Position numbers and translations under genes: made by a program | Shown: positions 13,675-25,914 of the stretch, in pieces | How the letters are laid out: the number at the start of each line of letters is the position of its first letter | Numbering within the stretch: the stretch's first letter is position 1 | The notes under the pieces: model-generated | Seen by the model: only the letters and a program-made list of their open reading frames with translations | Databases searched by the model: none | Told to the model about the DNA's origin: nothing | Source: Ecdyonurus torrentis | Lineage: Eukaryota > Arthropoda > Insecta > Ephemeroptera > Heptageniidae | NCBI GenBank assembly: GCA_949318235.1 | Contig: OX439129.1 | Coordinates: 6,631,116-6,695,115 of the forward strand | DNA: 64,000 nt | Direction of reading: 5' to 3'

Positions 13675-14398
13675 TGAGTGTGAGAAAAATTGAATGTTGT
13701 AAATAAAAGAGTATAATATAGAATTTAGAATGAAATGAATAAATATATACGTAAACATTAATGAAAACAAATTTAACTAAAACTTAAGTCTTGTAAAAAA
13801 AAAACTTCCTATTATTATTTTTTTTTAACTTGACAATTTTTGCACTTGACATAACATGTGACCTAAAACCCTTTTTTTTCTCCTTTTCAAATGTGAATTA
13901 ATTTGAGTTTTGTAAGTCACTAATTGCAATTTATTTTATATTTATAAATCTTTCATTAAACACATCCTTATAGAGGAGTTCTCATTTTTTTAAACTGCCG
14001 CTGAGTATTCTGAATTCAGTTTAAATTTCAATGGTTTGAAAGTACTCGATGTACGACATATTTAACGTTAACATACTTCTATAGTCATTCTTGTGAATAA
14101 TGACAAGTTTGTCAAGTACACAAACTTTATTATTCAAGTAATTTACTTTACAAATTTAACAGTTTTTATTTTATTAATGTGACTTGTCAGTATTTTTTTA
14201 TATGAATAAATAAGAACAAAAAAAACAACTACACACTATGCACGTTGAAAAGCTTGTACACAGTTTTGTAATGCTTTAAGTATTGTGCAATTAAGGATTT
14301 TGACGTCACTAAACTATCTAGCAGCTTATAATGTTAAATTATGCTGAATAAAGTTTTATTTACTTGCGATGTTTTGTATTATACGTGTTGTGTATATG

Positions 14399-14522
14399 TA
14401 CAGCTCTCGACAAAAGTTTAAGAACGGGGCAGCGGTGGCCGCTGCGTTTTCTCATAAATATAGCATATTGTGGTTGCGGGTTGCCTTTGGACATCGTTAG
14501 AGAACTTTTGGCCAGAGCTGTA
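14399..14522 (-). mobile_element. Tc1-like MITE, copy 2
   Basis: Same length and ends as 5025-5148, in inverse orientation (ggggcagcggtggccgctgc then gttttctcat). It has TA at both ends. The open frame crossing it is not a gene. Confidence 0.85.
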
Positions 14523-15339
14523 CAATATTTATTGACTTGTTTTGCTCTGTAAAGACATGAAACGCAATGAAATCTTTAACAACAGAAATATAGAATAAAT
14601 TACGTCTTTCCGTAAGTGTATTATAAATAATTAAAAATTATTTAAAAGTTGCAAAGTCATTAGAAGCTAGAGATTTAGGTCAGTGTAATGATGAGAAGCA
14701 ATATAATACACAACGGCTACAATTAACTTTGTTGATAATTGGCCAAGCTCTCAAGTCACCTCTCCCCCACCCCCCTACTTGGTGGCTACACAATGTAAAC
14801 AACAGTTTTACCCCGCAACATCGGGTAGCAGATAATTAGACCAATCAAGCTACATTAACAACAAAGGGTGTGTGTTGTTAATTGAGCTTTTGCAATGTTT
14901 AATGCATAGGAAGTTATATTATTAGCTTAATTGAATAATTATTTAATGTATATTCATGTAAATTTAATTAAGCCTTATATTTATTAATTAATTACCATTA
15001 TTCAAATGAAAACTTTTTATATTTATTATTTGATTTCTCTTAAATTAAAAATATTTATCAGCAAGGGTTGAAGTTTTATATTTATTACATAAATTATGAC
15101 TTTAAATGCTTAATAACTGCAGATATGACAGGTTGTCATATTTTTATATAATAGTGACCAACAGTTGGTGTTGGTACTATCTACTTGTTTTAAGTTGCAT
15201 CTTTTTGATTATATGGTAAGCATGAGCTGTCTCAGTGATTTGATAATCAATCAGTTTTGAAAAAGGAAGACAACTATATAAATCAAACCTTGCGATTACC
15301 AGAAAAAGTTGAGTTTTGATTAACAGAACGAGCTATAAT

Positions 15340-15945
15340 GCAATTTCCGGAAATGTTGATATCGTTCTTAGATCAGTCTTACTGTATATTTTAACACACC
15401 TGACAACACCTAAATAATAAAAGAGATCAAATTATTGTAAAATACTAAAGTAAAGTTTACAGTGCAATATCATGAAATGCTGATATCGTTCGTAAAGTAG
15501 TCGTACTGTATATTATAACATACATAGTGCAACCTACATAAGATAGAAATCCAATTATTCTATTGTTTAATTGTAAAGAACAATCCATTGAGATCTAATT
15601 GAGTTAAAGTGAGAGGTTTGTAGCCTGATTTTGCCCAATTTGTGCATATTTGGAAATGCTAACATGCTATCTTACTATATATTTAGCCCATATGGTACAA
15701 CCTAAATAACACCACAGATCAAATTATTGTACAATATTAATTTCAGTACAATTTCATGAAAATAATGTTTATATCGTTCTTAGGTTAGTCTTACTGTATA
15801 TTTAGCCCATATGGTACAACCAAAATAACACCACAGATCAAATTATTGTACAATATTAATTTCAGTGCAATTTCATGAAAATAATGTTTACATCGTTCTT
15901 AGGGTAGTTTTACTATATATTTAGGCCACGTGGTACCACCTGCAC
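15340..15945. repeat. Diverged tandem repeat, unit about 120 bp
   Basis: At least four units in direct orientation share tatcgttcttag, tagtcttactgtatat, acaacctaaataa, gatcaaattattgta and caatttcatgaaa. The last two (about 15650-15900) are nearly identical; earlier ones are older and partly shuffled. Confidence 0.8.
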
Positions 15946-16236
15946 CTCCTCAATGACACACTTGCGGCTGGCACCTTACTTGTTCCCAGGCACACATAAC
16001 CACAACCATAACTTACAAATTACAATCCTAGCTCCGATAATTGCACTTTAATAAAACAATACCAGGGAAATTGCATTTATGATTTATAATCAACCTTTGG
16101 CTACGGCTTATGTGATTTTAACTTTTGTAATTGTTGGGATCGTTTTTAAATCACAATTTAAATATAATTGTTAATTTATATGACGTTAGAAATATGTTAC
16201 ATTATTAATTTGTTTAAATAATAATAAAAAAAAAAA

Positions 16237-16336
16237 TCACGGTGCCCCTATAAATTTGCTTGCTTATGCAACCAGTTGGGTACATATGCTCAACTAGTTG
16301 CATACTTTACATACAGTATATCAAGGGGCACAGTGA
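16237..16336. repeat. 100-bp fold-back repeat
   Basis: Ends tcacggtgcccct / aggggcacagtga. Inside, tatgcaaccagttggg pairs with caactagttgcata. A related sequence without the ends lies at 5871-5945. Confidence 0.65.
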
Positions 16337-16339
16337 ATA

Positions 16340-16445
16340 AACCCTTTGAAATTGAAAAAAAAAATTGTGACTTTTTTGCAATGAAACCTATTTGAATCTG
16401 AATCTGAATTAAAAATGAAGCCTATTTTGAATTGAATTAAACAAA
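16340..16445 (+). mobile_element. Possible LINE tail with degenerate TGAATC/TTGAAT repeats
   Basis: Repeated ttgaatctgaatctgaatt followed by ttttgaattgaatt resembles the short tandem tails of L2/CR1-like retroelements. No associated coding sequence is visible, so the call is weak. Confidence 0.3.
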
Positions 16446-16491
16446 ATAGAAAATAATAATAAAAAACAGGGCATTTCTGTAAGTGCTTATT

Positions 16492-16523
<32 letters not shown>

Positions 16524-16528
<5 letters not shown>

Positions 16529-17053
16529 GCTGTAAATTTAAACCGGGTCGAGCACCCGCCCGGGTCAAAATCTTCGGGTGCTCGTTTTTTTGAAAATGGT
16601 CAACCCGGGTTTCGAGCTTTTAGCTCGAAAACGAGCTTTTTCGAGTTGAGCTCGTGAATAACTCGTAAAAAAAACGAGCTTTTGAAAATAAATCGAGCTA
16701 AAGAAAATTTTTTGAAGAAAGAAAAGAAAAAAAGTTTGTAATTTTTGTTTAAAATGGTGTTTTTAGTATTCTATCATGCAAAATAAGTTGTTTAAAATAT
16801 TTTTAAAAATTATTTTATTTTATTTATGACTTTTATCATCCAAAAAACAATTTTTTCATAATGATAATCGAGCTTTTTGCTTCATAGGCTCGAAAACTCG
16901 TTTTTAAACTTTGGCTCAATTATCGAGCTTTCCGAGCTTTGGCTCGTTTTTCGAGTTTAAGCTCGATTTCAAGCTAAACCCGGGTTTCGAGTCAAACCGG
17001 GCTAAAAAATTTCAGCCCGGGTTAAAAATATTTCGAGTTTTTTACAGCTCTAA
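16524..17053. mobile_element. 530-bp TIR element inserted in a TA microsatellite
   Basis: Ends ttagagctgtaaa / tttacagctctaa. The interior is built of many short direct and inverted copies of cgagctttt and aacccggg-like words. Both sides are (TA)n. Confidence 0.78.
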
Positions 17054-17061
17054 TATATATA

Positions 17062-17418
17062 TATACAGTCGGCGCAATGAGTGATTGAGTGTGGGCAGGG
17101 CACAGCTGACAGAGAGGTTCCGCAAAAAATGGCTGACTATTTAGCGGAACTTTTTTAAAATGCAATGTGAACCATCAATGCAGCAGATTTAGATGACTTA
17201 TATTCTATTTATATTAAATATATTATAGGTAATAATAAGAAAAAGCATATTTTATTCAATATAAATAGAATAAGTCGTCTAAATCTCCTGCATTGATGGT
17301 CCACATTGTATTTTAAAAAAGTACCGCTTAATAGTCAGCCATTTTTTCGCGGAACCTCTCTGTCAGCTGTGCCCTGCCTGGCCCTGCCCACACTCAATCA
17401 CTCATTGAGCCAACTGTA
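17062..17418. mobile_element. 357-bp fold-back element inserted in the same TA microsatellite
   Basis: Ends tacagtcggcgcaatgagtg / cactcattgagccaactgta. Arms are about 155 bp with few mismatches (agagaggttccgc, gcatttagatg-like blocks) and an AT-rich loop near 17240. The right arm has a small extra duplication around ctggccctgcc. TA-CAGT ends fit Tc1/mariner-type mobilisation. Confidence 0.85.
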
Positions 17419-17567
17419 TATATATATATATATATAAATAATAATAATGGAGTGACAAATCTAAGTATAATTTAAATATTTTCTTAAGGACCACATAAAT
17501 TGTTCATATATTTTGATGTGCCACTTTTTTAAAAATATATTTTAAATATAAATTGATTGGAATGAAC

Positions 17568-17570
<3 letters not shown>

Positions 17571-17637
<67 letters not shown>
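17571..17637. repeat. (GA)n microsatellite
   Basis: About 33 GA units. Confidence 0.94.
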
Positions 17638-17641
<4 letters not shown>

Positions 17642-18418
17642 AAACAAAATATATTGAAACGCATAATATAAATAAAATAAATTTTTATCAACAGCACCAC
17701 CTGAGCATGTTTTACGACCATACGTTTTTTTCGTGTATAAAAATAATTTGTTATAAAATTTGTATTACACACATTATTGTATTTTTATAAACACGTATTT
17801 ATCATATAAAAATATTTACTATATAATATTGAATATATAAAAAATTTGCAATTTAAATACCGATAAATCAATTGAAATTTATATTTTATCATAAATCGTA
17901 TAATTTACAATACCTGATACGTGAAAATAATAATGTAAATTCTTTACAATCACTAAAAAAAAAACATTGTTTTTAAAATAAAATTTTTTATTGTTTAAAT
18001 GTTAAATATTTGAATGATTAATAATAAAGCCTTTTTTTTTCCTACTTGACATAAAAAAACGGTTACAAAATGAAACATTTTTTTTTTTTTTGCCTTTATT
18101 GTATAAGATCATTGACATGAACATTGAAATTCATATTTGATATAAAATTTACTACACACATGACTTGTGGTTTATACTAAAAATTTCTATAATAATACTA
18201 AAGCAAGTCATAAAAAATATATATGTAGGGGGAAACAATTTTTAACATAACGTTTCATAAAACACAATTTTTTATACTTTGGAGGAAAAAGTATGCACTT
18301 TATTTTATATGCAAATTACATATCTATATAATCTAAAATATAAAATGTTTGATTATTAGCATTATGTGATGAATTGTTATACAGTGAGAGAAAAATTATT
18401 GCTCTAATAATTGAATTC

Positions 18419-18747
18419 ATATGAAGGCGTGAAGTCAGCTATACTGCGGGATTTGACTAAAAAATTGTAAAGAAAGAAAAGTCTGAAATTTTTCATGGTG
18501 ATACATGAGGATAAGTAATCATTAAATAAGTAAAAAAAAATTAGGGTCACCATACTAGATTTTAAATCGTGATTTTTTTGAAGTTGTAGTCCCATAAGAA
18601 CCCATGTTAATTTCAATAATTATTTTTTCTCTTATCTGATGGACACGGGTTCTGAACATTTTATCATACGTAGCTGTAACTGTTAACTTTCAAAGGATAT
18701 TATAAAGTTTGGGAGTTTTATTTTAGATTTTGAGATAGAAGCCTTAA
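18419..18747 (-). mobile_element. TTAA-bounded repeat family F4, copy 2
   Basis: The inverse of 10806-11135: gcgggatttgactaaaaaat near the left, ttatctgatggacacgg in the body and gccttaa at the right. An open frame within it is not a gene. Confidence 0.75.
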
Positions 18748-18756
18748 GATATTTAG

Positions 18757-19122
18757 GGAACTGATATCTGACAAAATGATCGGTCGCGAAATGTAAAATT
18801 AACATCAAGTAAAGATGAAATGTCACTTAAAAGTTTAGTTATGTCAAACATATGCAAACAAGATCAAATATTGAAGTTATTCCAGTTTTAAGATATGATA
18901 TTAATTTGAAAATTAAAACTTTAGAGGCAACTTTGTTAAAAACATTATTATTATTATTTTTAGGATCATGAAACATTTTTCAAAATTCATTCTATATATT
19001 TTTAAAATTATAGTATTTGTTTCGTTCGATATAAATAACGAAGAAGGAATTTTGTGAAAATATAGTTCTTCTTTTGACTACTTCTGCTCCAAGTCTGTCA
19101 CGCATGCTGCCTTAAATACAAT
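18757..19122. repeat. Dispersed repeat F5, copy 1
   Basis: Shares actgatatct, aagtaaaga, acttaaaagttta and tcaaacat with 29483-29888 in the same order. It lies right after an F4 copy. Confidence 0.5.
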
Positions 19123-19678
19123 GTAAATTTCATTTTTCCAGTGTAATTTTGATGAAGTATAAACTAGAGGAAAAAGAAATTGATTTTTATTTTATTTAAC
19201 ATAAGATGACTCGTACATTGCACGTTTATGCAGTAAAAATATAATATTAACACGAGAATATAAATCACAGAGCTGATTTATATATACCTGCACATTTACA
19301 TAAAAAATTATGTCTGTAGTTTTCATTAAGGAGGAAGAATATAAAATTGAAAAAAAAATCCTTTGAACGTCATATATATATTTTTATTATAACATCATAT
19401 TGTAAGATTTTCATAGCTTTCAATATCGGTAGAATTTTATATTTTTAAATAGAATTTTTTTTTCTTCTTTATATTATTTAAATATTTTTTAAAATTACAA
19501 GCGTATATTGTTTATATAATTTTATGTAGGAATTTTTAATTTTGTTGGAATTAAATTTAAAAAATATATATGGAAGCATTATTAAAGTTACAGGGTACTA
19601 TGTAGGATATTAAAATGAACAAAAGCATGGGATACTAAAAATTTAATAATATTTATATTATATTAGTCATTTATTGTT

Positions 19679-19925
19679 CAAGGGTTATATTTAGATGTCT
19701 TGTATCCCAAAATCTAAAAACTTGGAAACTTTATGATGCCATTTGAAAGTTAACAGTAACAGCTACCTATGATAAAATTTTCAGAACCCGTGACCATTAG
19801 ATAAAAAAGTAAATAATTGTTGAAATTAAAATGGGCTCCTATTTGACTAAAACTTTCAAACATTATAGTTTTAATCATTGTGCAAAATTTCAAAAACTTC
19901 CTTGCAATTTTTTATTCAAATCCCG
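19679..19925 (+). mobile_element. Family F4, internally deleted or 3'-truncated copy
   Basis: It has tgtcttgtatcccaaaatc, atgatgccatttgaaagtta and cccgtgaccattagata. The right end stops at tcaaatcccgcgtcg. Confidence 0.68.
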
Positions 19926-20146
19926 CGTCGATGCGCGTCAAATTTACGCGTCTTGTGAATAATACTTTACATGCGAACAATACGTAAATTTACAGATTTT
20001 AGCTTGGTAATATTTATAAACATTTTAAATTTTATATATGTATCATTTTAAACTGTTTTTATTGTATGAATAACAAAATAGATTAAAGTAATATAACAAA
20101 CTGAAAATATGTCAAACAACTTTCATTATTATTATTATTTTAAACT

Positions 20147-20149
<3 letters not shown>

Positions 20150-20197
<48 letters not shown>
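20150..20197. repeat. (GT)n(AT)n microsatellite
   Basis: A short GT run followed by about 20 AT units. Confidence 0.92.
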
Positions 20198-20199
<2 letters not shown>

Positions 20200-20449
20200 T
20201 AAAATTTAACTAGGATCTTGAAATAAACAACAACCTGAAGAAAATAGCTCATAAATTACATTAAATTTCTTATCTTTTTAAGACGACTTTACAGAGAATA
20301 CATTTATGAAATTTGTTTACAGAAAAAGCAAAAAGATTTTTTTTTCTTTCTTCTTCATCGTTTCTTATACATAAAACAGTTTTATTAAAGTTAAAAAAGT
20401 ACGCCTTTGATATGAGATTTCATTTTGTTGTTCAACACACTAACTTTCG

Positions 20450-20485
<36 letters not shown>

Positions 20486-21114
20486 TAAAGTTTATCAAGT
20501 GCACTACCCTCTATGACCTTCCTTTGTCCTCTTTTTAGAAGAAGAAAAAAATGGTTCATCTTTTTGTGTGTGTGTAAGAAACTGTATTAATATTTTAGAG
20601 AAAGAAGATATTTTGATGTTTTTGTTACCAAAAATAAACTTTTACGTTATACTTTTTTTACTGTTGCAAAAGAACATTTTATTTGCTTTGGATTGTTTTC
20701 TTTTAAATAAAATTGTAAGAAATTGACAATTTTAAAGTAAAAAAAAAAGAAAAAAAAATACACATCATATAGTATTACAGATAAATTAATTAAAGTTGTA
20801 TTGCTATATATAATTAATTTATTTTATAATAAATTTTCTTTACAGTAATTATTTTCATGCGTTGATATTAAACATGAAAACTGGATTCATGTAGTTAATT
20901 AAAAACTATGGCTTCATAAGACTACAAATAAATATCATATTTCATTCAAACATTATAGAATATGAGAAATACATATAAAATATTGTATAACAAAGAGACG
21001 GAAAACAGTACCACAATTTTAAAGACAGTTATAATCAATTTTCACAAAACCATTAAACACTCCAAAAGATCACTTTGCGATATTGTGTTATTGTGATAAA
21101 TATTTATAATTGCT

Positions 21115-21409
21115 ATATACCCCTTTCACATCCTTGCGCTTTGTCGCCATGTTTAAGGTGCCTAATGTATTGTCCAGTATAGGGGAAACATCATTTCTCC
21201 TAATTTTTCACTTAATAAGAGTTTATTTCAACTGAATGAATATTTCTCATATTTTTCGAACTTATTAGGAGCTAGAAATAAGACTTTGATTGAGCTTTGA
21301 AGCTTCTTTTGCTAGTAAAAAAATTTAAAATGACGTTTTTCCTATGCTGGCCTATGTATTCATAACCAGCAAAATGGCGGTTCTTAAATATAAGTGCAAC
21401 CGGTCTATA
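21115..21409 (+). mobile_element. TA-bounded MITE family F7, copy 2
   Basis: Same length (295 bp) and orientation as 11918-12212, with right end gtgcaaccggtctata. The high similarity suggests fairly recent activity. Confidence 0.86.
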
Positions 21410-21502
21410 GTTGTACTAAATTATAAATAAAAATTTGTTAATTAGTGAGAATGTCACTTAATTATTGTACATCCTTGTATCTTCTTAAAACTTCAGTAGT
21501 TG

Positions 21503-21806
21503 TAAAGGGTCTATGCATTCATGTTAAAGTCGACGCCATGTTGAATCACTCAATAACATGGGTAGCATAGGAAAATAACTCAATTTACCAGTTTTTAAAT
21601 ACTATAAGGAACATTTTAGAGAGCATTGATGCTGTTAATAGGTTAAATTATTATCTTAAGTATGTGAGAAAAAAAATGATAATTTATCTGATTTCAAAAA
21701 GAAAATAGCCTTAAACAAAGTTTGCCCTATGATGAGTAATGTTATTCATTACTCCAGTATGGCGTCAAAGTGCATTTCATATGACGTCATGTGCATACAC
21801 CCTATA
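21503..21806 (+). mobile_element. TA-bounded MITE family F6, copy 3
   Basis: Left end slightly decayed (aagggtctatgcatt), right end gcatacaccctata, with TGACGTCA at 21782. It lies 94 bp after an F7 element. Confidence 0.85.
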
Positions 21807-21923
21807 GTTGGTCAAGTTTTATATATTAAGGTGCTCAGTGACAAAAACCTAATCTCCTTATGGATATTCAAGGTCATTGATTCACCTCTAATTAACGTAT
21901 AGCAAGAGGACAACTGCTTGGCG

Positions 21924-22031
<108 letters not shown>

Positions 22032-22074
22032 CTACTATGCACAATATATGACATTTTATTATCATTCGTTCGTG

Positions 22075-22324
22075 GTTACACTCTAACTTATTTAAGATAA
22101 TCACTTTTCAGTTATTATGAGTAGCTAAAATAATGCATTTTTACAAATTATCAACAATAGCTATTTTAACTTAAAATAGCTTAAAAACCTTAATACAACT
22201 CAAATTGGCTCTTTTTTTTATAACATGCTAAAATGCGTTATTTTAGCTACCATAATAACGTAAAAGTGGTTATATTAATAAGTTAGTATTCGTAACTAAA
22301 GTAATGCACCAATTTTTAGAGTGT
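22075..22324. mobile_element. Fold-back element F8, left-deleted copy
   Basis: The left arm lacks the segment after cactcta, while the right arm is full (caactaaagtaatgca-like to ttttagagtg). It abuts the end of the long CT tract. Confidence 0.78.
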
Positions 22325-22861
22325 ATTGAAATAATGTCACGGTTAATTTTCCCCTTTAATATTTAAATCAAATTTCATGGGGAAAAAAGTGCAAAGACTG
22401 AATTTTTACATGAAAATTTTCAAATTTAAATTTGTTACGCAATACTTACAGTAGCTAAATTTGTTACTTGAAATAACATGTTGGAAATTTCAAATATATG
22501 CTTACAAGGCAGGCGTGTTTAACAAATAAATACAAAATAAAAGACCAATCAGAATAAGCATCAATTATTATTTCTACTATACCGTATACACAAAGAACAT
22601 ATTTTGTAATTATGCAAATTTTTCTTGTGTATATTTGCTTGGTAACAGATCATTAAATTGAACCAGCCTACCGCGAGGAAGCCAAATGTTAAAGAGGGTG
22701 AAAACAATTTTATTTGAAAACATGCGGGGGGATGCACTCTCCTTCCTCCCCTCTTAGCATGTTGCAAAATAAACTCCAACTTTGGAGCAATCTGGCTACA
22801 AATTGGGGAATATCAATTTTAACAGTTTTAAGTCATACGTATTAATACAACTTAGCACAAT

Positions 22862-22912
22862 AGCTCGGCAACCCAAAGATCTGGGTTCGAGTCCCAGTCA
22901 GGTGGAATTCCT
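22862..22912 (+). mobile_element. tRNA-like SINE head fragment
   Basis: The sequence ctcggcaacccaaag then atctgggttcgagtcccag forms a perfect T-arm: stem ctggg/cccag around loop ttcgagt, including a B box. The D arm and A box are missing, and the acceptor 3' strand has no partner, so it is not a functional tRNA. It abuts a truncated family-4 element starting about 22915. Confidence 0.55.
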
Positions 22913-22914
22913 TT

Positions 22915-23235
22915 TACTATAAAAAGTTGTATGAAGAAAGAAAAATCTGAAATGTTGCACAGTGATTTATGATAAGGTATAATTTTTTATTTTTTTTTAA
23001 ATTTAGGGGGTGAATCTTTTTACCAAGCTAGATTTTAAATTATGATATTTTGAACCTTAAGTCTCTTAAGAGCCCATGTTAATTTCAATAATTATTTTCT
23101 CTCTAATCTGATGGTCACGGGTTCTGAAAAATTATCATTATAAGTCATTTTTAAATGGCAACATAACGTTTTGAAGTTTTCTCTTTATATTTTGATTTAT
23201 TTTGAAATGGGAGTCATCAAAATGCAGCCCTAGAT
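22915..23235 (-). mobile_element. Family F4 copy joined to a SINE head
   Basis: Blocks such as agaaagaaaaatctgaaat, agcccatgttaatttcaat and ctgatggtcacgggttctg are present. The usual ggcgggaaatcagc end is replaced by the tRNA-like fragment at 22862-22912. Confidence 0.68.
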
Positions 23236-23248
23236 TATTTACTGCCCT

Positions 23249-23256
<8 letters not shown>

Positions 23257-23302
<46 letters not shown>
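23257..23302. repeat. (GA)n microsatellite
   Basis: About 23 GA units at the end of an F4 copy. Confidence 0.93.
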
Positions 23303-23307
<5 letters not shown>

Positions 23308-24107
23308 CGAAAATGTAATTTTCAAATTAATAAATATTTACGAAATGTATAAATAACATTTGAGTTTTGACTTAAAAATATCTAGATTTAAAAAAAAAAA
23401 ACATTTTTAGGATTGCAAAAGAAATAATGTATTAATCATTTTAATGACAAAAAAAAAAAAAAAAAAAAAAAAACTTTTCTGTTGGTAAAAAAAAAAGACC
23501 AATATCAATGAATAGCAAGGGGAAAGTTAATACTACAGTCTTTGAGTGCTATTAAATAAAAGCAACTATAGAAATAATGCAGTAATTTTAAAACATAAAA
23601 AACTGCATTAGTATTTGTTTTTTTACTTTGGATAATGCATTGGTATTTTGTTTTTTTACTTGGGATAATGTATTACCAAGGGTAAAATCTTAAGACACGA
23701 CTCAGAGAGGTTTACTTTAGCATCGTAATCATTATTATTTGTCAGGCAAAATGAAAAATTATAAACAAACTTAAAATTTTCACACGCACCATCATTAATT
23801 AAAAAAAAAAAAAAAAAAAGTTGATCTTATACAGAAAGATGGATGGAAAAATTTTATGATAGAATTTTTATTTTTTTCATTTTTCAACACATTTTTTGTG
23901 TTTTGGTTTGACACCATAAATCTAAAGGACGACTATGCTTTAAAAAGATATGAATAATAAATAATTAATAAGTATAATATTATATATTTTTTTATTATTT
24001 AATTTTTTAATTATTAATTTAATTTAGCTAAATATTACAGAGATGGCTGTAATGTACAATAAATGAGAAAGACTAAAAAAAATATTTAGGGAGTAATTTT
24101 ATTTCAG

Positions 24108-24372
24108 ATTCTAAATGAGGACCATCTTGAATCGATTAATATGTGAATTACTAATTTCTGAGTTCATTGGGTATTTTTAATTAACTTTTGAAAAATGACG
24201 TCATGGGTGGCAACTTATGCATGTGGGCATTGGAAAAAGTTGCCATCTGTGACGTCATTTCACTAATTTCAAAACTTGATTAAAATGCTTTTTAATAAAC
24301 TAAAAGAAATAAAAAAAAAAATACATATGTATCGATTCAGGACAATGTCCAGTGTCCTCTTTAAGAATATGT
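24108..24372. mobile_element. Fold-back element FB2, copy
   Basis: The arms contain gaatcgattaatatg / catatgtatcgattc and atgaggacc / ggacaatgtcc. TGACGTCA is at 24196 and 24250. An inner hairpin pairs ggcaactt with aagttgcc. Confidence 0.75.
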
Positions 24373-24507
24373 ACATAATGAAATTACATTCTTCATTAAA
24401 CACAATTTAATTATTTCAAATTAACTTTGACCTTTAATTTCCAATGAGTGCAATTTTAGTATAAATATAGTAATCTTTCCGCATAATATAAATTTTATAT
24501 TTTCATC

Positions 24508-24509
<2 letters not shown>

Positions 24510-24563
<54 letters not shown>
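24510..24563. repeat. Poly-T tract, about 54 bases
   Basis: The longest homopolymer visible. Similar but shorter T or A runs occur at about 10108-10140, 27088-27126, 33740-33779, 34627-34664 and 53559-53608. Lengths in the assembly may be unreliable. Confidence 0.9.
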
Positions 24564-24566
<3 letters not shown>

Positions 24567-24726
24567 TGCTACTCATGGAAAGAAAAATGAACTACTTTTG
24601 TGACAGTTATATAAGAAGGAAAAAAAAAAGTTGATTTATTTTTATACGGCTGCAGCTACGTGATTTTTACACGACGAATCTGCCAACTTACTTTTATTAA
24701 TAAGTGGACCAAGGTGAAAAAGTAAA

Positions 24727-24734
<8 letters not shown>

Positions 24735-24763
<29 letters not shown>
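24735..24763. repeat. (GA)n microsatellite
   Basis: About 14 GA units. Confidence 0.9.
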
Positions 24764-24768
<5 letters not shown>

Positions 24769-25240
24769 AAATCAACTGCCACTTACGTAATAGTATATAC
24801 TGTATACTTGGATTAAATTTATTGAGAAATGATTTTATATATTTTTTTAGTTTGAAATTATACAAATAATAGTAAAACTTCGTAATTAAAAAATCTCACT
24901 GTAAACAACTTGACCATAAATGTATGTATATAATTTAATTTAATTATTTATTCTAAAGTGACATTTTTAAAAGTACGTTTTTAAAGTATGTAAATTTAAC
25001 GATCATTTCTCTATGTCTATATTTTGTTTGTACATTTAACCTTAATTGGCATACACATTGGTTTGTATAATGATTATAGGAGAAGCAAATTAAATAAACA
25101 AAATTTTCATTTAATATAAGAAGTTATAAAAATATAATTTGCACGTATACAAGAACCAAATAAAATTAGTCTTTGCCTCTGAAAAGTAACGTTAAAAATC
25201 TAGAAAATTAATGAATAAAAAATAAAAAATCAACCATACA

Positions 25241-25914
25241 TTAAGGTAGTACTTTAGGGTAGCATTTTTGTCGTAAAAACAAATTTTATATCATTATTTA
25301 GCTTTATAATAAACCAAGGAACAATTTTCTATACTAAAAAAAGTTTTTGCTCAAATCAATTTTCCGCAAATGAGCCTCAAAGTCGGTGGGTTTTTTTGGG
25401 TTACGCCCCCTTTAGCATGTATAAGATACAAAACTTCAAGCTCAACGTGTGCAAAATTGAATTGATCAACTTCTCAATAAAAAATACTAGCGTGATCTAC
25501 AGATAAACTTTTAATGAATTTGAGATTTAAAACAATTTTTACGAGATTTTTACGGAGAAAAAAATTATTGAAGATTGCATATGCAATTAACATGGGTCAA
25601 TTTGCGATAATTTTTTTCTCGGCAGGTACTTTTTAGAAAAATCTGAAAAATCAGTTTTCATTAAAAGTCAACACGAAAAACAAGCTAGTATTTTTTTAAC
25701 CGCTGAAAAAAAATTCAAAGTGGGTCAAAATCGGGGCTCAAATATAGATTCATTAGCATTAGGGGGCGGGGCATTTAGCGACACTTTGACGCTCTGTTGT
25801 GACGAGAGTTTTTTAGATAGAATTTTTTTGATTTCATTTTTGGGTACAGCAGCCTAAACCAAATTCAGAATAATAATAATAAAAATACACTCCTACCCTA
25901 AAGTAGTACCTTAA
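25241..25914. mobile_element. 674-bp TTAA-bounded TIR element just upstream of exon A
   Basis: Ends ttaaggtagtactttagggt and its inverse accctaaagtagtacctt(aa). An inner inverted pair, acgccccctttagcatg / gcattagggggcgggg, surrounds the middle. No open frame long enough for a transposase. It ends 482 bp before exon A. Confidence 0.82.

Noticed and set aside
22862..22912. tRNA gene
   Set aside because: A good T-arm is present, but the D arm, A box and acceptor pairing are absent.
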